64,000 nucleotides of DNA from Lachnospiraceae bacterium. Lineage in GTDB: Bacteria > Bacillota > Clostridia > Lachnospirales > Lachnospiraceae. How positions within the stretch are numbered: the stretch's first letter is position 1; each line of letters begins with the position of its first letter. Below the pieces are notes generated by a model. The model searched no databases. It saw only the letters and a program-made list of their open reading frames with translations, and was not told where the DNA came from. The translations under genes and the position numbers were made by a program. This document shows, in pieces, positions 1 to 8,658 of this stretch. Location: assembly GCA_029053015.1 (NCBI GenBank), contig JAIDHX010000052.1, positions 1 through 64,000 on the forward strand, read 5' to 3'.

Positions 1-93
1 ACATTTTGTTCCCCATTCTGAAACATTTTTGCAGACGCATGCATGTCCTGCATAATATATTTTATACAGTATGTCCGGAAAATATTTCTTAAT

Positions 94-122
94 TTGTACT
101 TTTTTCTAAAATCTGCTATACT
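94..122 (+). promoter_or_regulatory. Sigma-A-type promoter of the AP2-domain gene
   Basis: A TTGTAC -35 box (94-99) and a TATACT -10 box (117-122) are separated by 17 bases. It lies about 80 bases upstream of the ATG at 202 and points toward it. Confidence 0.6.
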
Positions 123-201
123 TTTCCTGTGAAATTCTTATGGAATCCGGTATCCTTCAGCGGCAAAACGGCATGACGCTTTGGACAAAGGCAGGAGGCA
201 G

Positions 202-1002
202 ATGAAAAAAATAAGCGGTGTTTTTTTGACACAAAAAAAGGACGGCAGCACTTCCTACCGTTCTTCCATCACCTATCAGAATAAGCATATCAGTCTTGGC
301 AGTTTTTCCTCTCCCGAGCAGGCGCATGCCGCCTATGAGGAAGCCGCCCTGCTTCTTCGCGCCAAAGAGCCGCGTGCACTTTCGGAACACACAGACGACT
401 GCACACTTTCTTTCGAGAAATGGGTGGTTCTGCTTAATTTCAGAAACAATCAGGTCTATTTTTCTACCCCCATTTATGTCCGTCCCCACTTTTTTTACTA
501 TTATTATTCAAAGGAAATTGTGTTGAAATTTGATATAGACGATTTATTTTACTATGCTTCTCACAAAATCATGAAACGGGGCAATCACTATTTTGTGGCG
601 GATTTTGGCATGCAGGTCAATATTCTGAACCGCTATGGCATCAAAAACTATGCCGTGCCCGGCAGGGATTACACCTTCCGGAATGGGGATTCTACCGATT
701 TCAGACGGGAAAACCTTGTGATACACAACAAATATCACGGCGTTCTCATAAAATCCGATAAGGACGGAATCAAATACTGCGCCCGCATCCATGTGAAAAG
801 CAATTACATGATCGGCAGCTACCGGACCATGGAGGAGGCTGCCATTGCCTACAATAAAGCAATTGATATTCTGAAAAAAAACGGCTGTAAAAAAAACTAT
901 ACGCCAAACTATCTGGAAAACATATCGGCAGGCATGTATGCCGATATCTATACACGCCTGCCGATTTCTGAAAAAATATTAAAACTTCACTTTTCTGAAT
1001 AG
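202..1002 (+). CDS. AP2-domain protein with a degenerate HNH-like middle
   Basis: The 266-residue protein has two AP2/ERF-like DNA-binding modules. One is near residues 5-50 (GVFLTQKKDG, SLGSFSSPEQAHAAYEEA) and the other near 178-223 (YHGVLIKSDKDG, IGSYRTMEEAAIAYNKA). Between them is a segment ending in NGDSTDFRRENLVI, which resembles the tail of HNH homing endonucleases (DGN-pairing-N-R-ENL), but the catalytic His-Asn pair is not evident. Bacterial AP2 domains are mostly found in such mobile nucleases, so this may be a domesticated one acting as a DNA-binding protein; that is inference. The ATG at 202 is preferred over the TTG at 181 because AGGAGG lies at 193-198, although the spacing is short. 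The gene stands alone, and its 3' end overlaps the convergent lysozyme gene by 16 bases. Confidence 0.7.
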   Translation: MKKISGVFLTQKKDGSTSYRSSITYQNKHISLGSFSSPEQAHAAYEEAALLLRAKEPRALSEHTDDCTLSFEKWVVLLNFRNNQVYFSTPIYVRPHFFYYYYSKEIVLKFDIDDLFYYASHKIMKRGNHYFVADFGMQVNILNRYGIKNYAVPGRDYTFRNGDSTDFRRENLVIHNKYHGVLIKSDKDGIKYCARIHVKSNYMIGSYRTMEEAAIAYNKAIDILKKNGCKKNYTPNYLENISAGMYADIYTRLPISEKILKLHFSE

Positions 1003-2075
1003 TCGATAAAACTGATATTTAAGTTTGCATATCCCGCAATCCCGTCTATCGATGCGGTGGTGGAATACTGCCACATGGTAAATTTATAGGGATAATCCGG
1101 AATATCGCCCGGCTGTGACAGCCAGATATCATATGACGTCAGTTTGGAAAGGTCAACCCGTCTGATAAGCCACTCCTTGTTGCCGTACAGCATGGCCTTA
1201 TATCCTGCAGCCTCAATCGTATCCATGAAGGTTTTTGCGATGGTTGTCTTTTCCTCCCTTGTCAGCGCCTCAATCCGCGCGGTATCCCCAACAATAAACT
1301 CCATATCAAAGGCTATCGGATAGGTTATTTTGTAATCTCCGATGTTTTCCAGTACCAGATTTGCCTCCTCTATTGCCTCCTCTTTTGAAACTGCCTGTGA
1401 GAAAAAATAGAGCCCGATTTGAAGTCCGGCGTCCGACGCCCGCTTAATGTTGTCAAGAAAATTATCATCCATCATAAGCTGGCCGGTTCCGTATCCTCTT
1501 GCACCAACCCGCAGCATCACAAAATTGACGCCTGCCTTCTTCAATTTCACAAAATCCACATAGTCATGGTATTTGGAGATATCTGCACCCACGTAGGATA
1601 TCTGCCTGCCGTCTTCAAAATATTTCATCAAATCAGACTGGCAGACCAGTTTTGTATAATCATATTCGTTCTTGGGCAGATACGGGCTGATTAAAACCCA
1701 TTCTTCCTTGCCGTCCGTTGAGACAACCAATGTATGCTTTCCGTCCGTGGCAGGGTCGCTGACCTCTTCCTTCTTGACGCTCTCCTCCTGCACGGGTTCC
1801 GCCGTCTCCTCGGGATATAAATCCCAGAAATCAAAGTCATCCGGCGTCAACGTCCCCGGCACAAACTCATCCGCCGTCCCATTGTCCGCCACAAGCCCCG
1901 TACTGTCGTCCGGCTGGGCAGAAGGCTGCGTCCGGACTCCTTTTTTTATGTTCTCACTGTTCATCAGAAGTATCAGCACCAGAATTGCCGAGATAAATAA
2001 GGTTACGCCGATTATCATACGAACCACGGTCAGCCCCATTTTCGGCTGCTCGTCATATTCCTCCGGTAATTTCAT
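987..2075 (-). CDS. Membrane-anchored GH25 family lysozyme
   Basis: The protein has 362 residues. A cytoplasmic stub is followed by one membrane helix (about 16-38), a Pro/Glu/Asp-rich linker (about 45-110) and a glycoside hydrolase family 25 domain (about 155-360). GH25 enzymes cleave the beta-1,4 bond between N-acetylmuramic acid and N-acetylglucosamine. The family D-x-E acid pair is visible as FDMEF (Asp257, Glu259), and the domain opens with the typical GADISKY strand. The uncleaved N-terminal helix suggests an anchored cell-wall enzyme facing outward. A GGGAGAA ribosome-binding site precedes the ATG. It lies 85 bases downstream of rnfB on the same strand, so cotranscription is possible but no functional link is evident. 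Confidence 0.88.
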   Translation of the reverse strand: MKLPEEYDEQPKMGLTVVRMIIGVTLFISAILVLILLMNSENIKKGVRTQPSAQPDDSTGLVADNGTADEFVPGTLTPDDFDFWDLYPEETAEPVQEESVKKEEVSDPATDGKHTLVVSTDGKEEWVLISPYLPKNEYDYTKLVCQSDLMKYFEDGRQISYVGADISKYHDYVDFVKLKKAGVNFVMLRVGARGYGTGQLMMDDNFLDNIKRASDAGLQIGLYFFSQAVSKEEAIEEANLVLENIGDYKITYPIAFDMEFIVGDTARIEALTREEKTTIAKTFMDTIEAAGYKAMLYGNKEWLIRRVDLSKLTSYDIWLSQPGDIPDYPYKFTMWQYSTTASIDGIAGYANLNISFIDYSEK

Positions 2076-2098
2076 AATAAAATTTTCTCCCGTTTTTG

Positions 2099-2124
2099 AA
2101 GCAATAAAGCCGTGCTTATTGCTT
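2099..2124 (-). terminator. Hairpin between rnfB and the lysozyme gene
   Basis: A perfect 9-bp stem (AAGCAATAA with TTATTGCTT) closes an 8-base loop between the rnfB stop and the lysozyme start. There is no clear U-run, so it may be a weak terminator or an mRNA-processing hairpin. Confidence 0.35.
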
Positions 2125-2160
2125 ACTTCCTAAATATCATTGTACCATTTTTACATGCCG

Positions 2161-2952
2161 CTACACAATAACATGTTTCGGACATTTTTCCACACAGACA
2201 CCGCAGCCGGTACATTTTTCCTGATCGATTACCGCGTGGAAATCCTTGACGGCAACAGCGCCCGCCGGGCAGTTTTTCGCACAGATGCCGCAGCCGATAC
2301 AGCCTACCACACAGGACTTTATCGTATCAATGCCTTTGTCCTGTGAACTGCACATCACGATATGTTTTGCACTGTACGGCTCCATGGAAATCAGATTTCT
2401 CGGGCATACCGCGATGCATTTGCCGCAGGCACGGCACGCCTCCTTATCTACTACCGCAATCCCATTTTCAATGTGTATGGCATCAAAGGGACATGCCTTT
2501 ACACAGGTGCCAAAGCCCAGACAGCCATAGTTACAGGACTTGGGACCTCCGTTCGGCACATAGCTTAACATTCGGCAGTCCTCGATACCGGTGTATTCAT
2601 AGTGGGGATAGGTCTGGTCGCAGTCACCCATGCAGTGTACAAAAGCCGTCATACGTACCGCCTCTTTGCTCTCCACGCCCATAATGGCGGCAATCTGCTT
2701 TCCAACCGCTTCCCCGCCGACAGGACAGGCGTTTACCTCCGCTTCTCCCTTGGCAATGGCTGCTGCAAGCCCCGAACAGCCCGGATAGCCGCAGCCGCCG
2801 CAATTGTTGCCCGGCAGCGCAGAAAGCACCGCCTCTTCTTTTTCATTTATCTTTACCTGAAACAAAATTGCCGCCGCTCCCAAAAACAGACCGATAAGCA
2901 GTCCGATACCGCCTATCAGTACAGCGGCGCTCAAAATTCCCATTACATTCAT
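2161..2952 (-). CDS. rnfB: Rnf complex subunit RnfB (multi-cluster ferredoxin)
   Basis: RnfB passes electrons from reduced ferredoxin into the Rnf membrane complex. The 263 residues start with a membrane helix (about 4-26). A 4Fe-4S domain follows with the pattern NNCGGCGYPGC plus a later ACPVGG Cys. Four ferredoxin-type motifs come next: CNYGCLGFGTCVKACP, CRACGKCIAVCP, CIGCGICAKNCP and CTGCGVCVEKCP. The protein ends right after the last motif, so it belongs to the shorter clostridial form. It is the last gene of rnfCDGEAB, 12 bases behind rnfA. Role and location at the inner face of the membrane follow from the family. Confidence 0.96.
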   Translation of the reverse strand: MNVMGILSAAVLIGGIGLLIGLFLGAAAILFQVKINEKEEAVLSALPGNNCGGCGYPGCSGLAAAIAKGEAEVNACPVGGEAVGKQIAAIMGVESKEAVRMTAFVHCMGDCDQTYPHYEYTGIEDCRMLSYVPNGGPKSCNYGCLGFGTCVKACPFDAIHIENGIAVVDKEACRACGKCIAVCPRNLISMEPYSAKHIVMCSSQDKGIDTIKSCVVGCIGCGICAKNCPAGAVAVKDFHAVIDQEKCTGCGVCVEKCPKHVIV

Positions 2953-2964
2953 CTGCCAACCTCC

Positions 2965-3549
2965 TTACAAAAGACCGGAGAATCCACAGAAAGCAATCGC
3001 CATAAGCCCCGCCGTCAGCAGCACACTCGGCATTCCTTTAAAAGATTCCGGTATATCATTATAAGCCATTTTTTCCCTGAGACCGGCAAGAATGACAATG
3101 GCAATCATAAAGCCCAAAGCCGTTGCAAAACCGTTTACCGTGCCGGCAAGAATACCATATTCCTTCTGCACATTCGTCAGAGCCACACCAAGCACCGCAC
3201 AGTTAGTGGTAATCAGCGGCAGATACACGCCAAGCGCTTGATACAGCGGCTTGATAAATTTCTTTAAAAACATTTCCACAAACTGCACCAGCGCAGCGAT
3301 GACCAGAATAAACACGATGGTCTGCAGGTACTCCATATGGAAGGGCGTCAGCACAAATTGATAGATAACGCCGGCTATCGCGCTGGAAAGGGTGATGACA
3401 AAAATAATGGCGCTGCCCATGCCTGCCGCCGTATTAATTTTTTTCGACACGCCGAGAAAAGGGCATAAGCCTAAAAACTGACTCAGCACAACGTTGCTCA
3501 CCAAGGAGGAGCTGATAAGTATAATGAGCAATTCTCTTACATTTTCCAT
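2965..3549 (-). CDS. rnfA: Rnf complex membrane subunit RnfA
   Basis: RnfA is one of the paired integral subunits (RnfA/RnfE, homologous to NqrE/NqrD) that couple electron flow to ion translocation. The 194-residue protein is almost entirely hydrophobic with about six helices. It carries the family signatures FLGLCPFLGVSKK (about 25-37) and LPLITTNCAVLGVAL (about 110-124). The two conserved Cys in these half-helices hold a 2Fe-2S cluster between RnfA and RnfE in the known structures. It starts one base after the rnfE stop, which indicates tight translational coupling. Confidence 0.96.
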   Translation of the reverse strand: MENVRELLIILISSSLVSNVVLSQFLGLCPFLGVSKKINTAAGMGSAIIFVITLSSAIAGVIYQFVLTPFHMEYLQTIVFILVIAALVQFVEMFLKKFIKPLYQALGVYLPLITTNCAVLGVALTNVQKEYGILAGTVNGFATALGFMIAIVILAGLREKMAYNDIPESFKGMPSVLLTAGLMAIAFCGFSGLL

Positions 3550-4515
3550 TTATTCATCCTCCTCGTCTAAATCTATCAGTTCTATGTTATCCTCTTCTGT
3601 TTCCTTCTGCTTTTCTTCCCCGCGAGTCCGCTTTTCCGTCTCCGGCGTTTCCTTTTTCTTCTTTTTTCCTTTTTTGCTATTCTCAACAGCCTTAGGCACT
3701 TCTTCTGTCTCCTCTTTTGCCTCTTCCTCTGTCTCTTCTTCTGTCACATCTTCTGTCTCTTTTTCTGCCTCTTCTTCTGTCTCTTCTTCTGTCTCTTCTT
3801 TGTCATCGTCTTCCGAAAAAGCCTTGTTTTGATTGTCCGCGCAGCTCTCGTCCATGCAGTGCAGGCAGTCATGCCCGCAGCCGGAGCCGATTTTGCTCAT
3901 GTCCATACCTCTCTTCTCACCCTGAATCTTCACAAAATTCTGCAGGGCGCTGAGCATGGCAAGCACGAAGAACGCGCCAGGCGCCAGCACAAAAATGACA
4001 ATCGGAGTAAAACTATCCGGCATAACCGTAAAGCCAAACAGCTTACCGCCTCCCAAAAGCTCCCTCACCATACCGATGCAGGTAAGCGCCACCGTAAAGC
4101 CAAGCCCCATGCCGATGCCGTCAAAAAGGGAGGATACCGGTCCGTGGGTGTATGCATAGGCTTCCGCACGCCCTAAGATAATACAGTTTACCACAATCAG
4201 CGGGATATACACGCCGAGCGCCTCGTTTAAGTCCGGCAGATAGCCCTCTAACAGCAGCTGCACAATCGTCACAAAGGATGCAATAATCACGATAAACGCC
4301 GGAATCCGCACCTTGTCCGGAATCACCTTACGAAGCAGGGAAATAATCAGGTTACTCAGAGTAAGTACCACTGCCGTGGTAAGTCCCATGCCAAGTCCAT
4401 TAATTGCCGAAGTGGTAACTGCAAGCGTGGGACACATGCCCAGCATCAGCACAAAGGTCGGATTTTCTTTGGCAATGCCGTTGTACAGCCGTTCTAAAGC
4501 ACTGTTCTCTTTCAT
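3550..4515 (-). CDS. rnfE: Rnf complex membrane subunit RnfE with a Cys- and Glu-rich tail
   Basis: Residues 1-200 form a normal RnfE (NqrD homologue). The motifs LGMCPTLAVTTSA and IPLIVVNCIILGRAEA are visible, and they supply the two Cys for the intramembrane 2Fe-2S site. The usual protein ends near residue 200-210. Here about 110 residues follow: a Cys cluster with spacing C-x3-C-x2-C-x4-C (Cys213, 217, 220, 225), then a long Glu/Thr repeat tract (about 235-275), a lysine block and an acidic end. The Glu/Thr tract is encoded by a low-complexity CTTCTTCTGTCT-like repeat (about 3711-3812). The tail should lie in the cytoplasm if RnfE topology is standard; its function is unknown. It overlaps or abuts its neighbours within the operon. 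Confidence 0.93.
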   Translation of the reverse strand: MKENSALERLYNGIAKENPTFVLMLGMCPTLAVTTSAINGLGMGLTTAVVLTLSNLIISLLRKVIPDKVRIPAFIVIIASFVTIVQLLLEGYLPDLNEALGVYIPLIVVNCIILGRAEAYAYTHGPVSSLFDGIGMGLGFTVALTCIGMVRELLGGGKLFGFTVMPDSFTPIVIFVLAPGAFFVLAMLSALQNFVKIQGEKRGMDMSKIGSGCGHDCLHCMDESCADNQNKAFSEDDDKEETEEETEEEAEKETEDVTEEETEEEAKEETEEVPKAVENSKKGKKKKKETPETEKRTRGEEKQKETEEDNIELIDLDEEDE

Positions 4516-4517
4516 CT

Positions 4518-5168
4518 TCAGATACCTCCCTTCAGCAATACTTCAAAATAGAAAAGCCCTGCGTTAACAGCGTTTGTCACCGCCCGCGTGGTGATGGTCG
4601 CCCCGCTTATGGCATCGATTTCATTTTCCGCCGCCGCACCCGTCTTGGTGTAGACAAAGGCTTCTGCCGTTCTGCCTGCAAACTGGGGTACCAGCACATC
4701 TCCTGCCTGCATGCCAAGCCCCGGCGTCTCCGAGATGCTCAAGATAGAAATACCGCTTATGCTTCCTTCCATGGTGATGCCCACCATCAGCTCGATATTG
4801 CCTCCGTAACCCTCTTTAGTAGTGACCTTCAGCACATATCCCATAAGAGAGCCGTCCTGTGAGAGCGCACGGTACACCTCTCCTACCTCTGTTCCCATCT
4901 CTGCATTATGCTGTTCTGCTACCGCGATTTGCAAACCTGACCCCAGAGCAGAGGGAAGTTCCATTGGATTGACCTCTTTAAATGCCGCTGCCTGTGAAAA
5001 CACCTCCGCACAGGCGCGCTGCACCTTAAGCTCCTGCTGATGCGCAATCGGCTCCTTCGTCAGCTCATAGACAAAGCCCAGCGCAATACCCGCAAGCAGG
5101 GTAATAGCAAATAAAATACCTGCATTCTTTAACATTTCTGCAGATGGATTCTGCTTTTTATTTTTCAT
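4518..5168 (-). CDS. rnfG: Rnf complex FMN-carrying subunit RnfG
   Basis: RnfG carries a covalently bound FMN outside the membrane. The 216-residue protein has an N-terminal membrane helix (about 15-38). The flavin attachment motif SGATITTRAV lies near residues 185-195, where the Thr of S-G-A-T is esterified to FMN in the family. ETPGLGMQAGD is another family signature. The ATG at 5168 is chosen over one 21 bases upstream because GGAGG lies 8 bases before it. This start gives an 11-base overlap with the end of rnfD. Confidence 0.94.
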   Translation of the reverse strand: MKNKKQNPSAEMLKNAGILFAITLLAGIALGFVYELTKEPIAHQQELKVQRACAEVFSQAAAFKEVNPMELPSALGSGLQIAVAEQHNAEMGTEVGEVYRALSQDGSLMGYVLKVTTKEGYGGNIELMVGITMEGSISGISILSISETPGLGMQAGDVLVPQFAGRTAEAFVYTKTGAAAENEIDAISGATITTRAVTNAVNAGLFYFEVLLKGGI

Positions 5169-6093
5169 ATCTGCCGCCTCCTTTTCCAAAGGCTTTCGGT
5201 ACCGTTATATTTTCAATCAACGGCACTAACAGATTGCCCAGTATGATGGCGTAGGAAACGCCTTCCGCGTTGCTTCCGAACACCCTGAAGATGCCGGTCA
5301 GAATTCCTAAGACAATGCCGTAGAGGTACTGTCCCTTAGGGGTAATCGGCCTTGTCACATAATCCGTCGCCATAAAGAAAGCCCCGAGCATCAGACCGCC
5401 GCCTGCAAGCTGCGCTGCAAGATACGCCGGATTGATTCCATGTCCGCCAAAGAGAATCAGAAAAATCACAAAGCTTACTATGTAACTGCCCGGAATCCGC
5501 AAATCGATGATACCAAGCAAAAGCAATATACAGGCGCCGATGACAATGGCGATTAAACTGGTCTCTCCGATGGTACCCGCCGTCTTACCAATCACCATAT
5601 CTAAAATATTGACCTCCTCGCCCGCTTTCAGCGCGGCAAGAGGCGTTGCGCCCGTATAGGCATCCGTTGCAAAATTCGTCATAAGCGCCGGAAAGGAAAT
5701 CAGAAGAAAACACCTTGCCGCAAGCGCCGGATTCATGAAATTCTGTCCCAGTCCGCCAAAGAGGCATTTTACAACCAGAATGGCAAATACGCCGCCCATC
5801 GCCGCAGCCCACCAAGGGATGCTGACGGGAAGGTTCAGGGCAAGCAGAAGCCCTGTCACCACAGCGGACAAATCGCTGATGGTCTGCTTCTTTTTGTAGA
5901 GTCCGAACAAAAACTCCGTTAAAACAGTGGATGCCACCGTAACCAGTATAATGAAGAGCGCACGGACTCCAAAATTATAAATACCGAAGCCGGCAGCCGG
6001 AAGCAAAGCAAGCACAACAGCAAACATGATTCCCATTGTGTTTACCTTTGACCGGACATGGGGATTAGACGATACTTTCAGTAACTCATCCAT
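5158..6093 (-). CDS. rnfD: Rnf complex membrane flavoprotein RnfD
   Basis: RnfD (NqrB homologue) is an integral subunit with covalent FMN and takes part in ion translocation. The 311-residue protein has about nine hydrophobic segments. Conserved stretches are QNFMNPALAARCFLLISFP, YTGATPLAALK (S/T-G-A-T flavin attachment, about residue 165) and FFMATDYVTRPITPKGQ. Start MDELLKVSSNPHVR is typical for the family. It lies 12 bases after rnfC and overlaps rnfG. Confidence 0.96.
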   Translation of the reverse strand: MDELLKVSSNPHVRSKVNTMGIMFAVVLALLPAAGFGIYNFGVRALFIILVTVASTVLTEFLFGLYKKKQTISDLSAVVTGLLLALNLPVSIPWWAAAMGGVFAILVVKCLFGGLGQNFMNPALAARCFLLISFPALMTNFATDAYTGATPLAALKAGEEVNILDMVIGKTAGTIGETSLIAIVIGACILLLLGIIDLRIPGSYIVSFVIFLILFGGHGINPAYLAAQLAGGGLMLGAFFMATDYVTRPITPKGQYLYGIVLGILTGIFRVFGSNAEGVSYAIILGNLLVPLIENITVPKAFGKGGGRYEK

Positions 6094-6105
6094 TTTCGGT
6101 TCCTC

Positions 6106-7422
6106 CTACTTTTTCTTTTTGGCAAGCTGCATCTTGCGCATGGATTTGATGGTCTGGGTGAGCGGTCTTTTTGCCGGACAGATAAAACTGCAGCATCCGC
6201 ACTCACAGCACTCCATTCCATTCAGCTTCAGGAAGGTCTCCTCGTCGCCGTGAATTGCCGCCACCATCAGTTTGTTCGGCAGCACCCTGCCCGGACAAAC
6301 CTCCACACAGCGCCCGCATTTGATACACGCCGTCGGCTCCATGGCAGACACGTCGTCCTTACTCATACACAAAAGCGCGGAAGCCGTCTTGGTGGTCGGG
6401 ACATCCAGTTCAAAAATGCCGAATCCCATCATGGGTCCGCCCGATATGATTTTCTCCGGCTCTACCTTAAAGCCGCCCGCCTGTTTAATCAGCTCATGGT
6501 AATTGGTCCCGATACGAACCTTAAAATTGCGGGGATGTTTGATGGCATCGCCGGTTACGGTTACAATTCTCTCCATCAGGGGCCTGCCCTCGAGAACTGC
6601 ATAGTAAATGGCTACCACCGTATCTACATTGTTGACCACACAGCCTGCGTCCGCCGGCAGCATGGAAGAATTGATTTTCCTTCCCGTTGTAGCAAATATA
6701 AGCTGCCGCTCCGCTCCCTGCGGGTATTTTGTCTTTAACGCCTTCACGCTGATGCGGTTATCGTCGCCTGTCATCTTCTTTAACAGCTCAATACAGTCCT
6801 TTTTGTTGTCCTCCACCGCCATAATACCCTGTGCCTTCGGAAACAAACTTAAGATGACCTTCAGACCCTTTATCAGTTTCTCCGGCTCCTCCAACATTCT
6901 CCTGTAATCAGAAGTCAGATAAGGTTCGCACTCGGCGCAGTTTACAATAACATAATCGATTTTTTCCGGCTTTTTTGGGGAAAGCTTAATAAAGGTCGGA
7001 AATCCTGCCCCGCCCATACCTACAATACCGGCTTCCTTAATCCGCTCTATTATTTCTTCCCGCGTGCTTGCCTCCAAATCAAGCGCGGGCGCATATTCTA
7101 CTTCCTCATAGAGACCATCATTCTCCACTATGATGCTCATTACCTTGTCGCCCGTCACCACACGGCGCGGCTCTATTGCCTTGACCGTACCGGATACCGT
7201 TGCATGTACCGGCGCGCTGACAAACGCCCCTGCCTCCGCAATCTTCTGTCCTGTGAGAACCCTGTCGCCTTTCTTTACAAGGGGAACCGCAGGCGCGCCG
7301 ATATGCTGGGACAGCGGATACACCAAATCGCCTTGGGGAAGAACCACTCTGATTGGCTTATCCTTCGTCAAATCCTTTCCGTCATAGGGATGAATCCCTC
7401 CCGTAAATGTCAGTGTTGCCAT
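6106..7422 (-). CDS. rnfC: Rnf complex NADH-binding subunit RnfC
   Basis: RnfC is the peripheral subunit that reduces NAD+ with an FMN and two 4Fe-4S clusters. In the 438-residue protein the NADH/FMN region includes GIVGMGGAGFPTFIKL and NCAECEPYLTSDYR. Two cluster motifs lie near the end: Cys366/369/372/376 and Cys405/408/411/415. The N-terminal biotin/lipoyl-like fold (HIGAPAVPLVKKGDRVLTGQKIAEAG) is present. The long C-terminal extension of proteobacterial RnfC is absent, as usual in Clostridia. An AGGAGG stands 8 bases before the ATG at 7422, so the more upstream ATG at 7440 is rejected. This is the first gene of rnfCDGEAB. Confidence 0.96.
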   Translation of the reverse strand: MATLTFTGGIHPYDGKDLTKDKPIRVVLPQGDLVYPLSQHIGAPAVPLVKKGDRVLTGQKIAEAGAFVSAPVHATVSGTVKAIEPRRVVTGDKVMSIIVENDGLYEEVEYAPALDLEASTREEIIERIKEAGIVGMGGAGFPTFIKLSPKKPEKIDYVIVNCAECEPYLTSDYRRMLEEPEKLIKGLKVILSLFPKAQGIMAVEDNKKDCIELLKKMTGDDNRISVKALKTKYPQGAERQLIFATTGRKINSSMLPADAGCVVNNVDTVVAIYYAVLEGRPLMERIVTVTGDAIKHPRNFKVRIGTNYHELIKQAGGFKVEPEKIISGGPMMGFGIFELDVPTTKTASALLCMSKDDVSAMEPTACIKCGRCVEVCPGRVLPNKLMVAAIHGDEETFLKLNGMECCECGCCSFICPAKRPLTQTIKSMRKMQLAKKKK

Positions 7423-7498
7423 TTTGTTACCTCCTGCCATTCTTTCCTTCTAATATACTATTTTTTTCAACAAAATACTACAGAATTATAAAAAAATA

Positions 7499-7507
7499 TG
7501 CTATGAT
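7499..7507 (+). promoter_or_regulatory. Possible extended -10 promoter of the exonuclease gene
   Basis: TG-C-TATGAT fits an extended -10 element; no good -35 box is present. It lies about 45 bases before the plus-strand exonuclease start, in the divergent gap with rnfC. Confidence 0.3.
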
Positions 7508-7552
7508 AATAACAAATTCTTTTTATACCAAGATTTAGTAAAGGAGTATCCT

Positions 7553-8656
7553 ATGCATACAGAGACCTACATGCCCCAGCCTTTTTTGCTCGACTATCCG
7601 CTTGAGAAGCTGGCAGACCCTGAAAAAATTTTGTTTTTGGACATCGAAACCACCGGTTTTACTGCCAAAAGCTCTTATTTATATATCATCGGCTGCGCCT
7701 ATTTTGAAAACAATAACCTGCACACCATACAATGGATGGCCGAATCCTATGATCAGGAACGGGAACTTTTGGAAGCATTTTTCCGGTTTGCTTCCCGCTT
7801 TCGCTGCCTTATCCATTTTAACGGCAACAATTTCGATATTCCCTACCTGCAGCAAAAATGCATCCGTTACGGGCTTCCCTACAGCTTCGACGATTTTGAA
7901 GGCATCGATTTATACAAAAGAATTTCGCCCTACAAGTTTTTCGTGAAGCTGCCGAACTGCAAGCAGAAAACCATTGAGCAGTACTTGGGCTACGAGCGGG
8001 AGGACGCCTACACCGGCAGCGAACTGGCCGGCGTCTATCAGGAATATGTACAAAATCCCACAGAGCTTGCCAAAGACTCCCTTTTGCTGCACAATCAGGA
8101 AGATTTACTCGGCATGTTCCGGATTCTGCCGATTCTTGCCTACTATGATATCTTCAACAAGCCCGTAAAGGTGAAAAAAGTGCAGGCAAGTTCTTATACC
8201 GACTACACCGGCAGACGCAGGCAGGAGCTTATCATGAAGCTCGCGCTTCCCACGCCGCTTCCGGTTCCGGTATCCTCCTCCGCCAACGGCTGCTATTTTA
8301 AGGGAGAAGGCGATACGGCGAGCCTCAGGGTACCCATCGTCGAAGAAGAATTAAAATATTTTTATGCCAATTATAAGGACTACTATTATCTGCCCGAAGA
8401 AGATATTGCGCTGCACAAATCCGTTGCAGGCTTTGTGGATAAGGCGCACCGCACACAGGCTGCCGCCGCTACCTGCTATACGCGCAAGTACTCACAGTAT
8501 CTGCCCCAGTGGGAGCCTCTGTTTACCCCATTCTTCAAGCGGGATTACAAGAGCAAGGAGCTGTTTTTTGAACTGACTGACGAACTGAAAAAGGACAAGC
8601 CCGCGTTTCATCTTTACGCCGGACATGTCCTTGATATACTCAGTGCCTCCCTGTAG
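7553..8656 (+). CDS. YprB-like RNase H-fold 3'-5' exonuclease
   Basis: The 367-residue protein carries a DnaQ/RNase H-like exonuclease domain of the YprB type (about 25-205). The first acidic pair is FLDIETTGF (Asp30, Glu32), the second motif is HFNGNNFDIPYL, and the last is a HNQEDLLGM stretch (His-x3-Asp). These residues bind two metal ions in DnaQ-fold nucleases. Residues 210-367 show no recognised domain. YprB proteins are conserved in Firmicutes but their substrate is not settled. AAGGAG precedes the ATG. The gene is transcribed against its neighbours: it is divergent from rnfC and its end nearly meets the convergent ABC gene (2 bases apart). Confidence 0.85.
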   Translation: MHTETYMPQPFLLDYPLEKLADPEKILFLDIETTGFTAKSSYLYIIGCAYFENNNLHTIQWMAESYDQERELLEAFFRFASRFRCLIHFNGNNFDIPYLQQKCIRYGLPYSFDDFEGIDLYKRISPYKFFVKLPNCKQKTIEQYLGYEREDAYTGSELAGVYQEYVQNPTELAKDSLLLHNQEDLLGMFRILPILAYYDIFNKPVKVKKVQASSYTDYTGRRRQELIMKLALPTPLPVPVSSSANGCYFKGEGDTASLRVPIVEEELKYFYANYKDYYYLPEEDIALHKSVAGFVDKAHRTQAAAATCYTRKYSQYLPQWEPLFTPFFKRDYKSKELFFELTDELKKDKPAFHLYAGHVLDILSASL

Positions 8657-8658
8657 CC

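Noticed and set aside
3494..3953. Plus-strand Ser/Leu-rich open frames opposite the end of rnfE
   Set aside because: They are the antisense reading of the Glu/Thr repeat tract and have no ribosome-binding site or homologous look.
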